In this document: positions 1-9,644 of the stretch, piece after piece
Numbering within the stretch: the first letter of the stretch is position 1
Layout: each line of letters begins with the position of its first letter
Assembly: GCF_008807415.1 (NCBI RefSeq)
Contig: NZ_CP043626.1
Coordinates: 2,852,001 to 2,916,000 of the forward strand
From: Pseudomonas denitrificans (nom. rej.)
GTDB taxonomy: Bacteria; Pseudomonadota; Gammaproteobacteria; Pseudomonadales; Pseudomonadaceae
Reading direction: 5' to 3'
DNA length: 64,000 bases
Position numbers and translations under genes: made by a program
Notes under the pieces: model-generated
What the model was told of the DNA's origin: nothing
The model's input: the letters and a program-made list of their open reading frames with translations, nothing else
The model's database searches: none

Positions 1-1
1 C

Positions 2-550
2 TGGATCGACTACCAGTACATGGACCCGGAGCAGGAGCGCGAGCACATGTTCGAGGCCGTGCGCATCCTCACCGAGCTGACCGGCCAGCGGCCGCAGGGC
101 TGGTACACCGGCCGCCTGGGCCCGAACACCCGGCGCATCGTCCGCGAAGACGGCAACTTCCTCTACGACTCCGACACCTACGACGACGACCTGCCCTACT
201 GGGACCCGGCGAGCACCGCCGAGAAACCGCACCTGGTGATCCCCTACACCCTGGACACCAACGACATGCGCTTCACCCAGGTGCAGGGCTTCAACAAGGG
301 CGACGACTTCTTCGAGTACCTCAAGGACGCCTTCGACGTGCTCTACGCCGAGGGTGCCGAGGGCGCGCCGAAGATGCTCTCCATCGGCATGCACTGCCGC
401 CTGCTGGGCCGTCCGGCGCGTATGGCCTCGCTGGAGCGTTTCATCCAGTACGTTAAGGGTCACGAGAAGGTGTGGATCACCCGTCGCGTCGACATCGCCA
501 AGCACTGGCACGAGAACCACCCGTACAAAGCGCAGGAGAACCAGGCATGA
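2..550 (+). CDS. puuE: Allantoinase PuuE (polysaccharide-deacetylase type), 3' part
   Basis: The gene enters from the left edge; 182 codons are visible and the true start lies outside. Cofactor-independent allantoinases of this NodB-fold family hydrolyse allantoin to allantoate in the cytoplasm. The visible part carries the family's conserved blocks RPQGWYTGRLGPNTRRIV and YDSDTYDDDLPYW, followed by SIGMHCRLLGRPARM near the end. Its TGA overlaps the uraD ATG (ATGA), so the two are translationally coupled in a urate-degradation operon with allA and puuD. The assignment rests on these blocks together with the neighbours. A generic polysaccharide deacetylase is the only alternative and is unlikely in this context. 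Confidence 0.9.
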   Translation, partial: WIDYQYMDPEQEREHMFEAVRILTELTGQRPQGWYTGRLGPNTRRIVREDGNFLYDSDTYDDDLPYWDPASTAEKPHLVIPYTLDTNDMRFTQVQGFNKGDDFFEYLKDAFDVLYAEGAEGAPKMLSIGMHCRLLGRPARMASLERFIQYVKGHEKVWITRRVDIAKHWHENHPYKAQENQA

Positions 551-1062
551 GCCGCTTCCAGACCCTGACCCCGGCCAGCCTCGACCGCGCCGCCTTCGTC
601 GCCACCTTCGCCGACATCTACGAGCACTCCCCGTGGGTCGCCGAGAAAGCCTATGACCTGGGCGTCGACGAAAGCCTGAACGACATCGAACTGCTGCAGC
701 AGCGCATGGCCGACATCCTCCTGTCCGCCAGCCACGATGCCCAACTGGCGCTTATCAACGCGCACCCGGACCTCGCCGGCAAGGCCGCCGTACGTGGCGA
801 ACTGACCGCCTCGAGCACCGCCGAACAGGCCGGCGCCGGCATCCAGGACTGCACCGCCGAGGAGTTCGCCCGCTTCACCGAACTCAACGACGCCTACAAG
901 GCCAAGTTCGGCTTCCCCTTCATCAAGGCGGTGAAGGGCAGCAACCGCCACCAGATCCTGGCCGCGTTCGAAGAGCGCATCCACAACACGCCGGAGCAGG
1001 AGTTCCAGACCGCCCTGGCGGAGATCAACAAGATCGCGATGTTCCGCCTGCAGCAGCTCTGA
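547..1062 (+). CDS. uraD: OHCU decarboxylase UraD
   Basis: This 171-residue cytoplasmic enzyme decarboxylates 2-oxo-4-hydroxy-4-carboxy-5-ureidoimidazoline to S-allantoin, the last step of urate oxidation. The family signature AHPDLAGKAA is present with the catalytic-type His at residue 73, and a second conserved block FGFPFIKAVKG follows near residue 118. The length is normal for the family. The ATG at 547 overlaps the puuE stop by four bases; an in-frame start at 472 would run deep into puuE and is not supported. The next gene is allA, 67 bp downstream. Confidence 0.93.
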   Translation: MSRFQTLTPASLDRAAFVATFADIYEHSPWVAEKAYDLGVDESLNDIELLQQRMADILLSASHDAQLALINAHPDLAGKAAVRGELTASSTAEQAGAGIQDCTAEEFARFTELNDAYKAKFGFPFIKAVKGSNRHQILAAFEERIHNTPEQEFQTALAEINKIAMFRLQQL

Positions 1063-1129
1063 GCGAGCGGACCTTCACTCCCTGTCCCAGCGACGGGGCC
1101 AATGCGAACAACGAAAAAGAAGACCAGCC

Positions 1130-1636
1130 ATGCGTACCCTGAAGATCGAGCCGTTGACCAAGGAAGCCTTCGCACCGTTCGGTGATGTCATCGAAACCGA
1201 AGGCAGTGACTTCTTCATGATCAACAACGGTTCCACCCGCCGTTATCACAAGCTCGCCACCGTCGAAACGGCGCAGCCCGATGACAAGGCGATCATCAGC
1301 ATCTTCAGCGCCGAATCCCTGGAGATGCCCTTGCGCATCCGCATGCTGGAACGTCACCCGCAGGGCAGCCAGGCGTTCATTCCGCTGCTCGGCAACCTAT
1401 TTCTGATCGTGGTCGCGCCAGTTGGCGATGTACCTGTATCGGGTCTCGTCCGCGCTTTCCTGTCCAACGGCAAGCAGGGCGTCAATTACCACCGCGGCGT
1501 CTGGCACCACCCGGTGCTGACGATCGAAAAGCGGGATGACTTCCTGGTGGTCGATCGCAGCGGTTCTGGCAACAACTGCGACGAGCATTTCTTCACCGAG
1601 GACGAACAGCTCCTCCTCGACCCCCAAGCGAACTAA
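1130..1636 (+). CDS. allA: Ureidoglycolate lyase AllA
   Basis: A 168-residue cupin-fold enzyme that splits ureidoglycolate into glyoxylate and urea in the cytoplasm, ending the allantoin pathway. Family blocks visible are LTKEAFAPFGDVIE near the N-terminus, the ERHPQGSQAFIPL segment, and GVNYHRGVWHHPVL followed by DFLVVDRSGSGNNCDEH. The ATG has an AAAGAAGA-type ribosome site about 8 bp upstream. It lies between uraD and puuD on the same strand. No allantoicase gene, which would make its substrate, is present between uraD and allA or anywhere else in the window. Confidence 0.93.
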   Translation: MRTLKIEPLTKEAFAPFGDVIETEGSDFFMINNGSTRRYHKLATVETAQPDDKAIISIFSAESLEMPLRIRMLERHPQGSQAFIPLLGNLFLIVVAPVGDVPVSGLVRAFLSNGKQGVNYHRGVWHHPVLTIEKRDDFLVVDRSGSGNNCDEHFFTEDEQLLLDPQAN

Positions 1637-1689
1637 TAAGAGAGGCCCGCGCAGCGCGACGGCGATGCCCGGGCAAGAGGTAAAAAACT

Positions 1690-3024
1690 GTGGAAGCACA
1701 TCTCATCGAATGGCTGAACCTGCTGGTCCGCTGGATCCACATGATCGTGGGTATCGCGTGGATCGGCGCCTCGTTCTACTTCGTCTGGCTGGAAAACAAC
1801 CTCAACCGCGCCAACCCGCGCGAGGGGCTTTCCGGTGACCTATGGGCGATCCATGGTGGCGGCATCTACCACCTGGAGAAGTACAAGCTCGCCCCGCCGA
1901 AAATGCCGGACAACCTGCACTGGTTCAAATGGGAGGCCTACTCCACCTGGATGTCGGGTGTCTGCCTGCTGACCATCGTGTTCTACCTGAACCCGACCCT
2001 GTACCTGATCGCTCCGGGCAGCGACCTCGCTCCGGCCGCCGCCGTGGCCATCGGCATCGGCTCGCTGATCGCCGGCTGGTTCGTCTACAGCACCCTGTGC
2101 GACTCCCCGCTGGGCAAGAAACCCGCCCTGCTCGGCGCCATCCTGTTCGGCCTGCTGGTCCTCGCCGCCTACCTGCTCAGCCAGGTGTTCAGCGGTCGCG
2201 GTGCGTACCTGCACGTGGGCGCCATCATCGGCACCATCATGGTGGGCAACGTGTTCCGCGTGATCATGCCGGCCCAGCGCGCGCTGGTTAAGGCCATCGA
2301 GGAAGGCCGCGAGCCCGACCCGGTACTGCCGGCCAAAGGCCTGCTGCGTTCGCGCCACAACAACTACTTCACCCTGCCGGTGCTGTTCATCATGATCAGC
2401 AACCACTTCCCGAGCACTTACGGCAGCCACTACAACTGGCTGATCCTGACCTGCATCGCGGCGCTGGCGGTGATCGTGCGTCACTACTTCAACACCCGCC
2501 ACAATGGCAACGGCATGGCCTGGGCCCTGCCCGCCGGCGCCGTCGGCATGATCGCCCTGGCCTTCGTCACCGGCCCGAACCTCCCCCGCAGCGATAACAC
2601 TGCCAGCGCCCAGCCGGCGAAATTGGAGTACCAGCCGCTGCCGGAAACCGCCATCGGCGGCAAGACCCCGGCCGAGCGCGCCAAGGACGAGGAAGCCGCC
2701 AAGGCTGCCGCTGCCCAGCAGGCCCAGGCTGCTCCAGCCCAGGCGTCCACTGCCGGCTCGATCGAAGGCTTCGACAAGGTTCACCACGTCATCCAGGAAC
2801 GCTGCGCCGTGTGCCACTCGGCCAAGCCGACCAGCAACCTGTTCAGCACCGCGCCGGCTGGCGTGATGTTCGACACCCCGCAGCAGATCCAGCAGCTCGC
2901 CCCGCGCATCCAGGCGCAGGCCGTGGCCTCGCAGGTGATGCCGCTGGGCAACATCACCCAGATGACCCCGGAAGAGCGCAAGCTCGTCGGAGACTGGATC
3001 TCCAGGGGCGCCCAGGTTAATTGA
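1690..3024 (+). CDS. puuD: Urate hydroxylase PuuD, membrane protein with C-terminal cytochrome c domain
   Basis: A 444-residue inner-membrane protein that oxidises urate to 5-hydroxyisourate and passes electrons through its cytochrome c domain instead of making peroxide. The N-terminal two-thirds holds several hydrophobic helices, starting with LLVRWIHMIVGIAWIGASFYF. An Ala/Gln-rich linker (about residues 335-355) leads to a haem-binding CAVCH at residues 372-376 with a later VMPLGN segment that can supply the axial Met. The start is GTG at 1690, preceded by AAGAGGTA; no suitable ATG lies nearby. It is the last gene before a strong terminator. Confidence 0.92.
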   Translation: MEAHLIEWLNLLVRWIHMIVGIAWIGASFYFVWLENNLNRANPREGLSGDLWAIHGGGIYHLEKYKLAPPKMPDNLHWFKWEAYSTWMSGVCLLTIVFYLNPTLYLIAPGSDLAPAAAVAIGIGSLIAGWFVYSTLCDSPLGKKPALLGAILFGLLVLAAYLLSQVFSGRGAYLHVGAIIGTIMVGNVFRVIMPAQRALVKAIEEGREPDPVLPAKGLLRSRHNNYFTLPVLFIMISNHFPSTYGSHYNWLILTCIAALAVIVRHYFNTRHNGNGMAWALPAGAVGMIALAFVTGPNLPRSDNTASAQPAKLEYQPLPETAIGGKTPAERAKDEEAAKAAAAQQAQAAPAQASTAGSIEGFDKVHHVIQERCAVCHSAKPTSNLFSTAPAGVMFDTPQQIQQLAPRIQAQAVASQVMPLGNITQMTPEERKLVGDWISRGAQVN

Positions 3025-3043
3025 GCCTGCGGCACGGCCAGAG

Positions 3044-3071
3044 AAACCGCACCTTCGGGTGCGGTTTTTTT
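3044..3071 (+). terminator. Rho-independent terminator after puuD
   Basis: A ten-base stem AAACCGCACC with TTCG tetraloop and GGTGCGGTTT is followed by a run of T. It sits about 20 bp after the puuD stop and ends the urate operon. Confidence 0.95.
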
Positions 3072-3092
3072 ATGCCCGCAGATCGGCATTTC

Positions 3093-3142
3093 CCTGCAGG
3101 AGCGGGCCATGCCCGCGATCGCCCGCATGGCGCTCCTACAGG
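3093..3142. repeat. REP-like palindromic element
   Basis: The ends CCTGCAGGAGCG and CGCTCCTACAGG are inverted with one mismatch, and the centre (GGCCATGCCCGCGATCGCC onward) is itself an imperfect palindrome. The GTAGGAGCG-type arms are those of common Pseudomonas REP elements. It stands just after the puuD terminator, a usual place for REPs. Confidence 0.8.
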
Positions 3143-3264
3143 TTGGGCCGACTGCTGAAACAAAAAATGTAGTCCACTCGACCAATGGCTACAGAATTAC
3201 CGAAGCCAGGAAACATGCGGCCTAGAGCCATGCAGCACCATGGAGACAAAACGTGACCGACGAG

Positions 3265-3274
3265 TTGTATACAA
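3265..3274. promoter_or_regulatory. Palindromic operator TTGTATACAA upstream of the permease
   Basis: A perfect ten-base palindrome lies 6 bp upstream of the -35 element of the permease promoter. GntR-family (FadR/VanR subgroups) regulators of purine and pyrimidine genes commonly bind GTATAC-centred palindromes. The regulator itself is not in the window. Confidence 0.55.
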
Positions 3275-3280
3275 AATCGA

Positions 3281-3309
3281 TTGAACGTAATACACATCGC
3301 GTTTATAAA
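3281..3309 (+). promoter_or_regulatory. Sigma-70 promoter for the purine permease
   Basis: TTGAAC, a 17-bp spacer and TATAAA match the housekeeping consensus well. The predicted start gives a leader of about 105 nt before the ATG at 3422. Confidence 0.75.
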
Positions 3310-3421
3310 GTCCCGCACCGCTTCACCCGCTCGGCCCCGGGGGTGAGATCGGCCAGTACTTCCCGGTTGTCGTGCCCGTCCGGCAACCAGCGACTGACAA
3401 CAATAAAAACCGAGGTGTTGC

Positions 3422-4768
3422 ATGTCCGTGGTAACTGAGCGCTCCCATACCGGCTCGCCCGTCGACCAGCGTTTGCCCTTGCTGCAACTGCTGCTGGTCG
3501 GCTTCCAGCACGTTCTCCTGATGTATGGCGGCGCCGTCGCCGTCCCGCTGATCGTCGGCCAGGCCGCCGGTCTCTCCCGCGAAGAAATCGCCTTCCTGAT
3601 CAACGCCGACCTGCTGGTCGCCGGCATCGCCACGCTCGTGCAATCGCTCGGTATCGGCCCGGTGGGCATCCGCATGCCGGTGATGATGGGCGCCAGCTTC
3701 GCCGCCGTCGGCAGCATGGTGGCCATGGCCGGGATGCCCGGCGTGGGCATGACCGGCATCTTCGGCGCCACCATCGCCGCGGGGTTCTTCGGCATGGTCA
3801 TCGCGCCGTTCATGAGCCGCATCGTGCGCTTCTTCCCGCCCCTGGTGACCGGCACCGTGATCACCTCCATCGGCATGTGCCTGTTCCCGGTGGCGATCAA
3901 CTGGGCCGGTGGCGGCAAGGCAGCCGCCAATTTCGGCGCCATCGAATACCTCGCCCTGTCGTCCTTCGTGCTGGCGGTGATCCTGCTGATCAACCGCTTC
4001 ATGAAGGGCTTCTGGGTCAACGTCTCTGTGCTGATCGGCATGCTGCTGGGCTACATCATCGGCGCCAGCATGGGCATGGTCAGCCTGGACGGCATCGAAC
4101 AGCGCCCATGGTTCGACGTGGTCACTCCGCTGCATTTCGGCGCGCCGGAGTTCCACCTCGCCCCGGTGCTGTCCATGTGCCTGGTGGTGGTGATCATCTT
4201 CGTCGAGTCCACCGGCATGTTCCTCGCGCTGGGCAAGATCACCGAGACCGAAATCTGCCCCAACCGCCTGCGCCGCGGCCTGCTGTGCGACGCCGGAGCA
4301 TCGTTCATCGCCGGCTTCATGAACACCTTCACCCATTCCTCGTTCGCCCAGAACATCGGCCTGGTGCAAATGACCGGCGTGCGCAGCCGCTATGTCACCG
4401 CCGCCGCCGCGCTGTTCCTGATCGCCCTGTCGCTGCTGCCCAAGGCCGCCTTCCTGGTCGCCTCGATCCCGCCGGCGGTGCTGGGTGGTGCCGGTATCGC
4501 CATGTTCGGCATGGTCGCCGCCAGCGGCATTCGCATCCTCCACGAAGCGGACATCGTCGACCGCCGCAACCAGCTGCTGGTGGCGGTGAGCATTGGCATG
4601 GGAATGGTGCCGGTGGTGCGCCCGGACTTCTTCGCCGCCCTGCCCCAGTGGATGGAGCCGATCACCCACAGCGGCATCGCGATGACCGCGATCTGGGCCG
4701 TGGTGCTGAACATCCTCTTCAACATCCTCGGCGAACAAGGCCGCGACGCCCTCTGCGGGCATCACTGA
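3422..4768 (+). CDS. NCS2-family purine (urate/xanthine) permease
   Basis: A 448-residue polytopic inner-membrane symporter of the nucleobase:cation symporter-2 family, probably importing urate or xanthine for the operon upstream. It shows many hydrophobic segments, the N-terminal GFQHVLLMYGGAVAVPLI block with the QH motif, the VESTGMFLALG segment (equivalent to the substrate-binding Glu helix) and NTFTHSSFAQNIGLVQMTGV with the asparagine of NCS2 motif 1. The ATG at 3422 follows a GAGG site about 8 bp upstream. It is transcribed alone from its own promoter. The urate versus xanthine preference cannot be read from the sequence; the linkage to puuD favours urate (UacT-like). Confidence 0.88.
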   Translation: MSVVTERSHTGSPVDQRLPLLQLLLVGFQHVLLMYGGAVAVPLIVGQAAGLSREEIAFLINADLLVAGIATLVQSLGIGPVGIRMPVMMGASFAAVGSMVAMAGMPGVGMTGIFGATIAAGFFGMVIAPFMSRIVRFFPPLVTGTVITSIGMCLFPVAINWAGGGKAAANFGAIEYLALSSFVLAVILLINRFMKGFWVNVSVLIGMLLGYIIGASMGMVSLDGIEQRPWFDVVTPLHFGAPEFHLAPVLSMCLVVVIIFVESTGMFLALGKITETEICPNRLRRGLLCDAGASFIAGFMNTFTHSSFAQNIGLVQMTGVRSRYVTAAAALFLIALSLLPKAAFLVASIPPAVLGGAGIAMFGMVAASGIRILHEADIVDRRNQLLVAVSIGMGMVPVVRPDFFAALPQWMEPITHSGIAMTAIWAVVLNILFNILGEQGRDALCGHH

Positions 4769-4777
4769 GTCCCTTTC

Positions 4778-4800
4778 GCGGGCGTCTCCCGGACGCCCGC
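4778..4800 (+). other. GC-rich hairpin after the permease
   Basis: The nine-base arms GCGGGCGTC and GACGCCCGC enclose a five-base loop directly after the permease stop. It has no T tract. It may protect the mRNA 3' end in front of the true terminator downstream. Confidence 0.5.
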
Positions 4801-4803
4801 ACC

Positions 4804-4835
4804 AAGCCGCGTCCAACTCCTTCGCGGCTTTTTTT
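4804..4835 (+). terminator. Rho-independent terminator after the permease
   Basis: The arms AAGCCGCG and CGCGGCTT are followed by seven T. It lies between the permease and the convergent chemoreceptor gene. Confidence 0.85.
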
Positions 4836-4858
4836 CGCCTGCGATTCGGCTTTGGGTC

Positions 4859-6418
4859 TCAGGCCTCCGGCCGGTAACCCAGACGCAACCCACCCCATTG
4901 GCGCCCGCGCACGTAAATCGGCACAGACAGGTCATGCATCAGCTCGCCGGTATCGCGGCAGTAGGTCTGTAGCAGCATCGGTTGGTTGTGGCTGCCGCAG
5001 CGCACGCCGGTACGGTCGTTGAACAGGCGCTTGCTGCGACTCTTGAGCATGTCCACCTGCAGGTCGCCGCTCGGCGGATGGCTGAACGCCTGGTTGTGCG
5101 TAGGTACATAACCCTCGGCGGTACAGGCGATGGCGAACACCAGCCCTTCGTGGCGTTGCAGCAGGTCTTCCTGGATGCGCGGCAGCACCTCGTCGGTGTA
5201 GCGGTCGAAGCGCGTGCGGAACTTCTGCGGACGGGTGCCGGGCATCGGCTGGTAGTCACGGTCGAACAGGTCGTCGAAGCCGATCCGGCCGTTCTCCATA
5301 TCCGTCTCGAACTTCGCGCCGATGGCCTGGGCGCCGGCACGGGCGAGGTCGTAGGCGCGCTGGTGATAGTCGTCCAGTGCCACCTCGGCGAGACGCTCGC
5401 TGATGGTCTCTGCCTGGCTTTCCAGCTGCATCGCGGCATCGGCCAGACGGTGGGTCTGCTCGTCGCTGGCGCGCAGGTCGCCGCGTACCTGCTCGACGGC
5501 GGCGAACAGGCTGTCCAGCTGGTTGCGGTTGATCTCCGCACCCTCGGCGATCTCGGTGATCTGGGTTTCCACGGTGGCGGCCAACCCGGCGATATCCTGC
5601 AACTGGCGGCCGGTGCTCTCCACCTGACTGACGCCCAGGCCCAGGTCATCGGTGAGCTGGCGAATCTGCTCCACCACCTCGCCGGTCTGGCGCTGGATAT
5701 CCTCGATCATCTGCCCCACCTCGTCGGTAGCCTCGGCGGTGCGCCCGGCTAGCCCGCGAACCTCCTCGGCCACCACGGCGAAGCCACGGCCGTGCTCCCC
5801 TGCCCGCGCCGCCTCGATGGCCGCGTTGAGGGCCAGCAGGTTGGTCTGGCTGGCGATGGACTGGATCACCTGGGTGACGCGCTGGATATCCTCGCTGCGC
5901 GCATTCAGGGTCTCGATCAGCGCACGGCTGGCACTGGCGCGCTGGCTCAGTTGGCGCATGCAATCGATGGCCGCCTGCAGTTCGCTGCGCCCGCTATCAC
6001 TGCCAGCACGAGCGAGCGTGGCGGCCTCCTTCGCCTGGCGCGCGAGATTCGAGGTAGCCCGCTCGGTGTGGATCATCACTTCGGCGCTACCGACGATCTG
6101 CTCGGCGGCCACTACCTGGGACTCCAGCTTTTCCACCAGCCGCTGCACCGAGAAGGACACGCCGGCGGCGGACAAAGCATTGCGACTGGTGCCCTGGGAC
6201 AGCTCGCGGGTCAACTCGGCGACGTCCGGCAGCACCGCCAGCGCGCCAGCAGGTGCCACCCGCTCGGGGACGAACCACGGCCCCCAGAGCAGTATCGCGG
6301 CAAGCAGCAGGCACACAGACAACGGCCAGCCGCCCAGCGCCTGGGCGATGAACAGCAGCACCAGGCCGCAAGTCTGCAGGGTAAGAATGAGGACGATACG
6401 CGGGCGCGCGATATCCAT
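4859..6418 (-). CDS. Methyl-accepting chemotaxis protein with C-terminal cytoplasmic sensor domain
   Basis: A 519-residue chemoreceptor. Two hydrophobic segments (about residues 8-27 and 33-50) are joined by a very short turn, so there is almost no periplasmic part. The coiled-coil signalling tip, including [19 protein letters not shown] and the [14 protein letters not shown] block, lies at about 181-223, in the middle of the protein. The last 160 residues form a separate domain ending in the Cache-like pattern [19 protein letters not shown] ... [17 protein letters not shown]. The sensor therefore sits in the cytoplasm after the signalling hairpin. I chose the ATG at 6418 because the TM segments follow directly; an in-frame start at 6502 adds 28 unlikely residues. 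The ligand is unknown. Confidence 0.88.
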   Translation of the reverse strand: MDIARPRIVLILTLQTCGLVLLFIAQALGGWPLSVCLLLAAILLWGPWFVPERVAPAGALAVLPDVAELTRELSQGTSRNALSAAGVSFSVQRLVEKLESQVVAAEQIVGSAEVMIHTERATSNLARQAKEAATLARAGSDSGRSELQAAIDCMRQLSQRASASRALIETLNARSEDIQRVTQVIQSIASQTNLLALNAAIEAARAGEHGRGFAVVAEEVRGLAGRTAEATDEVGQMIEDIQRQTGEVVEQIRQLTDDLGLGVSQVESTGRQLQDIAGLAATVETQITEIAEGAEINRNQLDSLFAAVEQVRGDLRASDEQTHRLADAAMQLESQAETISERLAEVALDDYHQRAYDLARAGAQAIGAKFETDMENGRIGFDDLFDRDYQPMPGTRPQKFRTRFDRYTDEVLPRIQEDLLQRHEGLVFAIACTAEGYVPTHNQAFSHPPSGDLQVDMLKSRSKRLFNDRTGVRCGSHNQPMLLQTYCRDTGELMHDLSVPIYVRGRQWGGLRLGYRPEA

Positions 6419-6566
6419 GGCAACAGCTCTCTTCTGGCGGGCCCTGCCGCTGCGCAGCGCGGGCACGCTGCCGGGGAGCCCGATTATTCTTGTCAGAGCC
6501 ATTAGGCCGCCTGCTGCACCCGGCGGCTATCGTTCCTTAGTGGTAGACGAGGCGCTGCTTGAGTCG

Positions 6567-6908
6567 CTACAGGCAGCTGCGCGCTGCCAGGGTGATCGCA
6601 TCGTCCGGGCTCGGCACACTGCGTCGATAGAGCACGACATCACTGCCCTTGTCCGCCGCCGTCGTCTCCAGCAGCACTTCGGCGGTATCACCCGAGGCGG
6701 CCGGCGCCAGCAGTCGATAGCCGAAACGGATTTCCTTCACCGCCGCCGAAGGGCGTATAGCCTGCCATTTTGGCAGCAGGCAGGTCATGTAGACCGAGGG
6801 CGACTTGCCGCTCTCGAGCCGCAATGCCGGCGCCTCCTCCTTAAGCTTGCCCGGCGAGGAACAGGCGGCCAGCAGGATCAGCGGCAGCGTCAACAATAGG
6901 GGTTTCAT
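6567..6908 (-). CDS. Small hypothetical lipoprotein
   Basis: A 113-residue protein with a lipoprotein signal peptide, MKPLLLTLPLILLAAC, giving a lipidated Cys16 followed by SSP, which suggests export to the outer membrane. The mature part has no motif I recognise; it contains two further Cys (TCLLPKW and the C-terminal RSCL) that could pair. The ATG at 6908 has an AAGGAT ribosome site; upstream in-frame codons would bury the signal peptide. It lies between the chemoreceptor and the divergent dusA. The function is unknown. Confidence 0.75.
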   Translation of the reverse strand: MKPLLLTLPLILLAACSSPGKLKEEAPALRLESGKSPSVYMTCLLPKWQAIRPSAAVKEIRFGYRLLAPAASGDTAEVLLETTAADKGSDVVLYRRSVPSPDDAITLAARSCL

Positions 6909-7099
6909 CGAGTGAGATCCTTCTGTCAGGAACCCAGAGGGTAGCAGTTGTATCGATGCGGACCGCCCGACCAGATCAAGCCGACGGCAGACCGCCTGCC
7001 GGTTTCCGTGCGCAGCGCCGGCAACCCCGGTAAAATCTTTGCCCTTTCCGTCGGCGCGAGCGATTTCGCGCCCCTTGCGAAGCCAGATTCGACGTAACC

Positions 7100-8104
<1,005 letters not shown>

Positions 8105-8166
8105 GTCCCGTTGAGTGGCGCATCGGCCTCGGGTAAGGTCGATGCACTCTCTACGGAAGACGCGCC

Positions 8167-9087
8167 ATGACCTCCAAGCTGGAACAACTCAAGCAGTACA
8201 CCACGGTTGTCGCCGATACCGGCGATTTCGACGCCATTGCCCGCCTGAAGCCGGTGGATGCCACCACCAACCCGTCGCTACTGCTGAAGGCCGCCGCCCT
8301 GCCCCGCTACACCGAGCACCTGGCTCGCGCCACCGAAGGCGCGCAGGGTGACGCTGGCCTGGCCTGCGACCGCTTCGCCGTCGCCGTGGGCAAGGACATC
8401 CTGGGCGTGATTCCGGGGCGCATCTCCACCGAAGTGGACGCCCGCCTGTCCTTCGATACCGAAGCCACGCTGCAGCGCGCCCATCGCCTGATCGAGCTGT
8501 ACGACCAGCAGGGCATCGGCCGCGACCGTGTGCTGATCAAGATCGCCTCCACCTGGGAAGGCATCCGCGCCGCCGAGCAGCTGGAGCGCGAAGGCATCCA
8601 GACCAACCTGACCCTGCTGTTCTCCTTCGCCCAGGCTGCGGCCTGCGCCGACGCCGGCGTATTCCTGATCTCGCCCTTCGTCGGGCGCATCTATGACTGG
8701 TACAAGAAGGCCAACAACCGCGACTACGTGGGCGCGGAAGATCCAGGCGTGCAGTCGGTCTCGCGCATCTATCGCTACTACAAGGCCAACGGTTACGAGA
8801 CCGTGGTGATGGGCGCCAGCTTCCGCAACCTCGGACAGATCGAGCAGCTCGCCGGCTGCGACCGCCTGACCATCAGCCCGGACCTGCTGCAACAGTTGGC
8901 CGACGCCGAAGGCGAACTGCCGCGCGCTCTGCAGCCGGGCGGCGGCGAAGCCCGCCAAGTGCTGGACGAGAGTGCCTTCCGTTGGCAGATGAACGAAGAC
9001 GCCATGGGCACCGAGAAGCTCGCCGAAGGCATCCGCCTGTTCGCCCGCGACCAGGAGAAGCTCGAGGCACTGCTCGCCGGCCGCTAA
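8167..9087 (+). CDS. tal: Transaldolase (TalB type)
   Basis: A 306-residue cytoplasmic enzyme of the non-oxidative pentose phosphate pathway that moves a dihydroxyacetone unit between sugar phosphates. [13 protein letters not shown] (about 30-42) and the Schiff-base segment [13 protein letters not shown], with Lys125, identify the TalB class, and [29 protein letters not shown] follows. It is a little shorter than the E. coli enzymes (about 317), mainly near the N-terminus, but every active-site block is present. A GGAAGA-type ribosome site precedes the ATG. Confidence 0.96.
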   Translation: MTSKLEQLKQYTTVVADTGDFDAIARLKPVDATTNPSLLLKAAALPRYTEHLARATEGAQGDAGLACDRFAVAVGKDILGVIPGRISTEVDARLSFDTEATLQRAHRLIELYDQQGIGRDRVLIKIASTWEGIRAAEQLEREGIQTNLTLLFSFAQAAACADAGVFLISPFVGRIYDWYKKANNRDYVGAEDPGVQSVSRIYRYYKANGYETVVMGASFRNLGQIEQLAGCDRLTISPDLLQQLADAEGELPRALQPGGGEARQVLDESAFRWQMNEDAMGTEKLAEGIRLFARDQEKLEALLAGR

Positions 9088-9117
9088 TCGCGGCAAATGC
9101 TGTAGACGAGCAAAAAC

Positions 9118-9143
9118 AAACCGGCGCCCCAGGGCGCCGGTTT
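9118..9143. terminator. Bidirectional terminator between tal and rssC
   Basis: The stem AAACCGGCGCC / GGCGCCGGTTT has a CCAG loop. On the minus strand it is followed by TGTTTTTG and so serves the convergent rssBC genes; on the plus strand only TTT follows. Confidence 0.85.
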
Positions 9144-9161
9144 GCATTGGAGCTCATCGAA

Positions 9162-9644
9162 TCAGTGGCGCTCGAGTGCGCTCACCAGATCATGGAAGGC
9201 CTCGCGGTTGGTCTCGTTCAGGCCCATCAGGATACGGTGGGCTTCGAGCACCTTGCCGCGCACCACCTCCTCGGACTGGTCCTGGGGAGGCAGATCGGTC
9301 AGGCAATCCGAGCACGGAATCGGGCGATCGACGATGTTGAACACCTGATCGAAGCCCATCGATTGCAGCAGCCGGGTGATGTCCGCGTTGGTGGTGACCA
9401 GCGTGGGCAACAGACCGACCTTCTGCCGCGAGAGAATGGACAGCTTCGCCAGGAGGCCCAGCGTGGTGCTGTCGATGCTCTGGGTTTCCGTGAGATCGAT
9501 GATGATCGCCGAGAAATTCAACGCGGCGAAGATTTTTTCAATGGTGGCATCCAGCGCCGAACACAGGGTCAGTCGGACTTCGCCCACAAACTTCAGGACA
9601 AATGAGCCATCCTGCTCGGCGAACTGGATTTTACCGGTACTCAT
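9162..9644 (-). CDS. rssC: STAS-domain anti-sigma factor antagonist (RssC-like)
   Basis: A 160-residue cytoplasmic protein with an N-terminal STAS domain. The block AIIIDLTETQSIDSTTLGLLAKL contains the serine that partner-switching kinases phosphorylate (in IDSTTLG, near residue 60). The C-terminal part, with CSDC near residue 112, is longer than in SpoIIAA-type antagonists. Its ATG overlaps the stop of the upstream response regulator/phosphatase gene (ATGA), so both are made together. In pseudomonads the pair is thought to modulate RpoS through partner switching; that role is inferred from the family and gene order. Confidence 0.8.
   Translation of the reverse strand: MSTGKIQFAEQDGSFVLKFVGEVRLTLCSALDATIEKIFAALNFSAIIIDLTETQSIDSTTLGLLAKLSILSRQKVGLLPTLVTTNADITRLLQSMGFDQVFNIVDRPIPCSDCLTDLPPQDQSEEVVRGKVLEAHRILMGLNETNREAFHDLVSALERH

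Larger units (their letters stand above)
3025..3421. other. Intergenic region puuD to purine permease: terminator, REP, operator, promoter
   Basis: This 397-base gap has no convincing gene. It holds the puuD terminator, a 50-bp REP-like palindrome, an AT-rich stretch with a perfect TTGTATACAA palindrome, a consensus-like promoter, and about 110 bp of leader before the permease ATG. A 61-codon open frame at 3253-3438 spans the promoter and shows no recognisable protein character. Confidence 0.8.

Noticed and set aside
3253..3438. A 61-codon frame upstream of the permease
   Set aside because: It contains the promoter boxes and leader of the permease and lacks a ribosome site.
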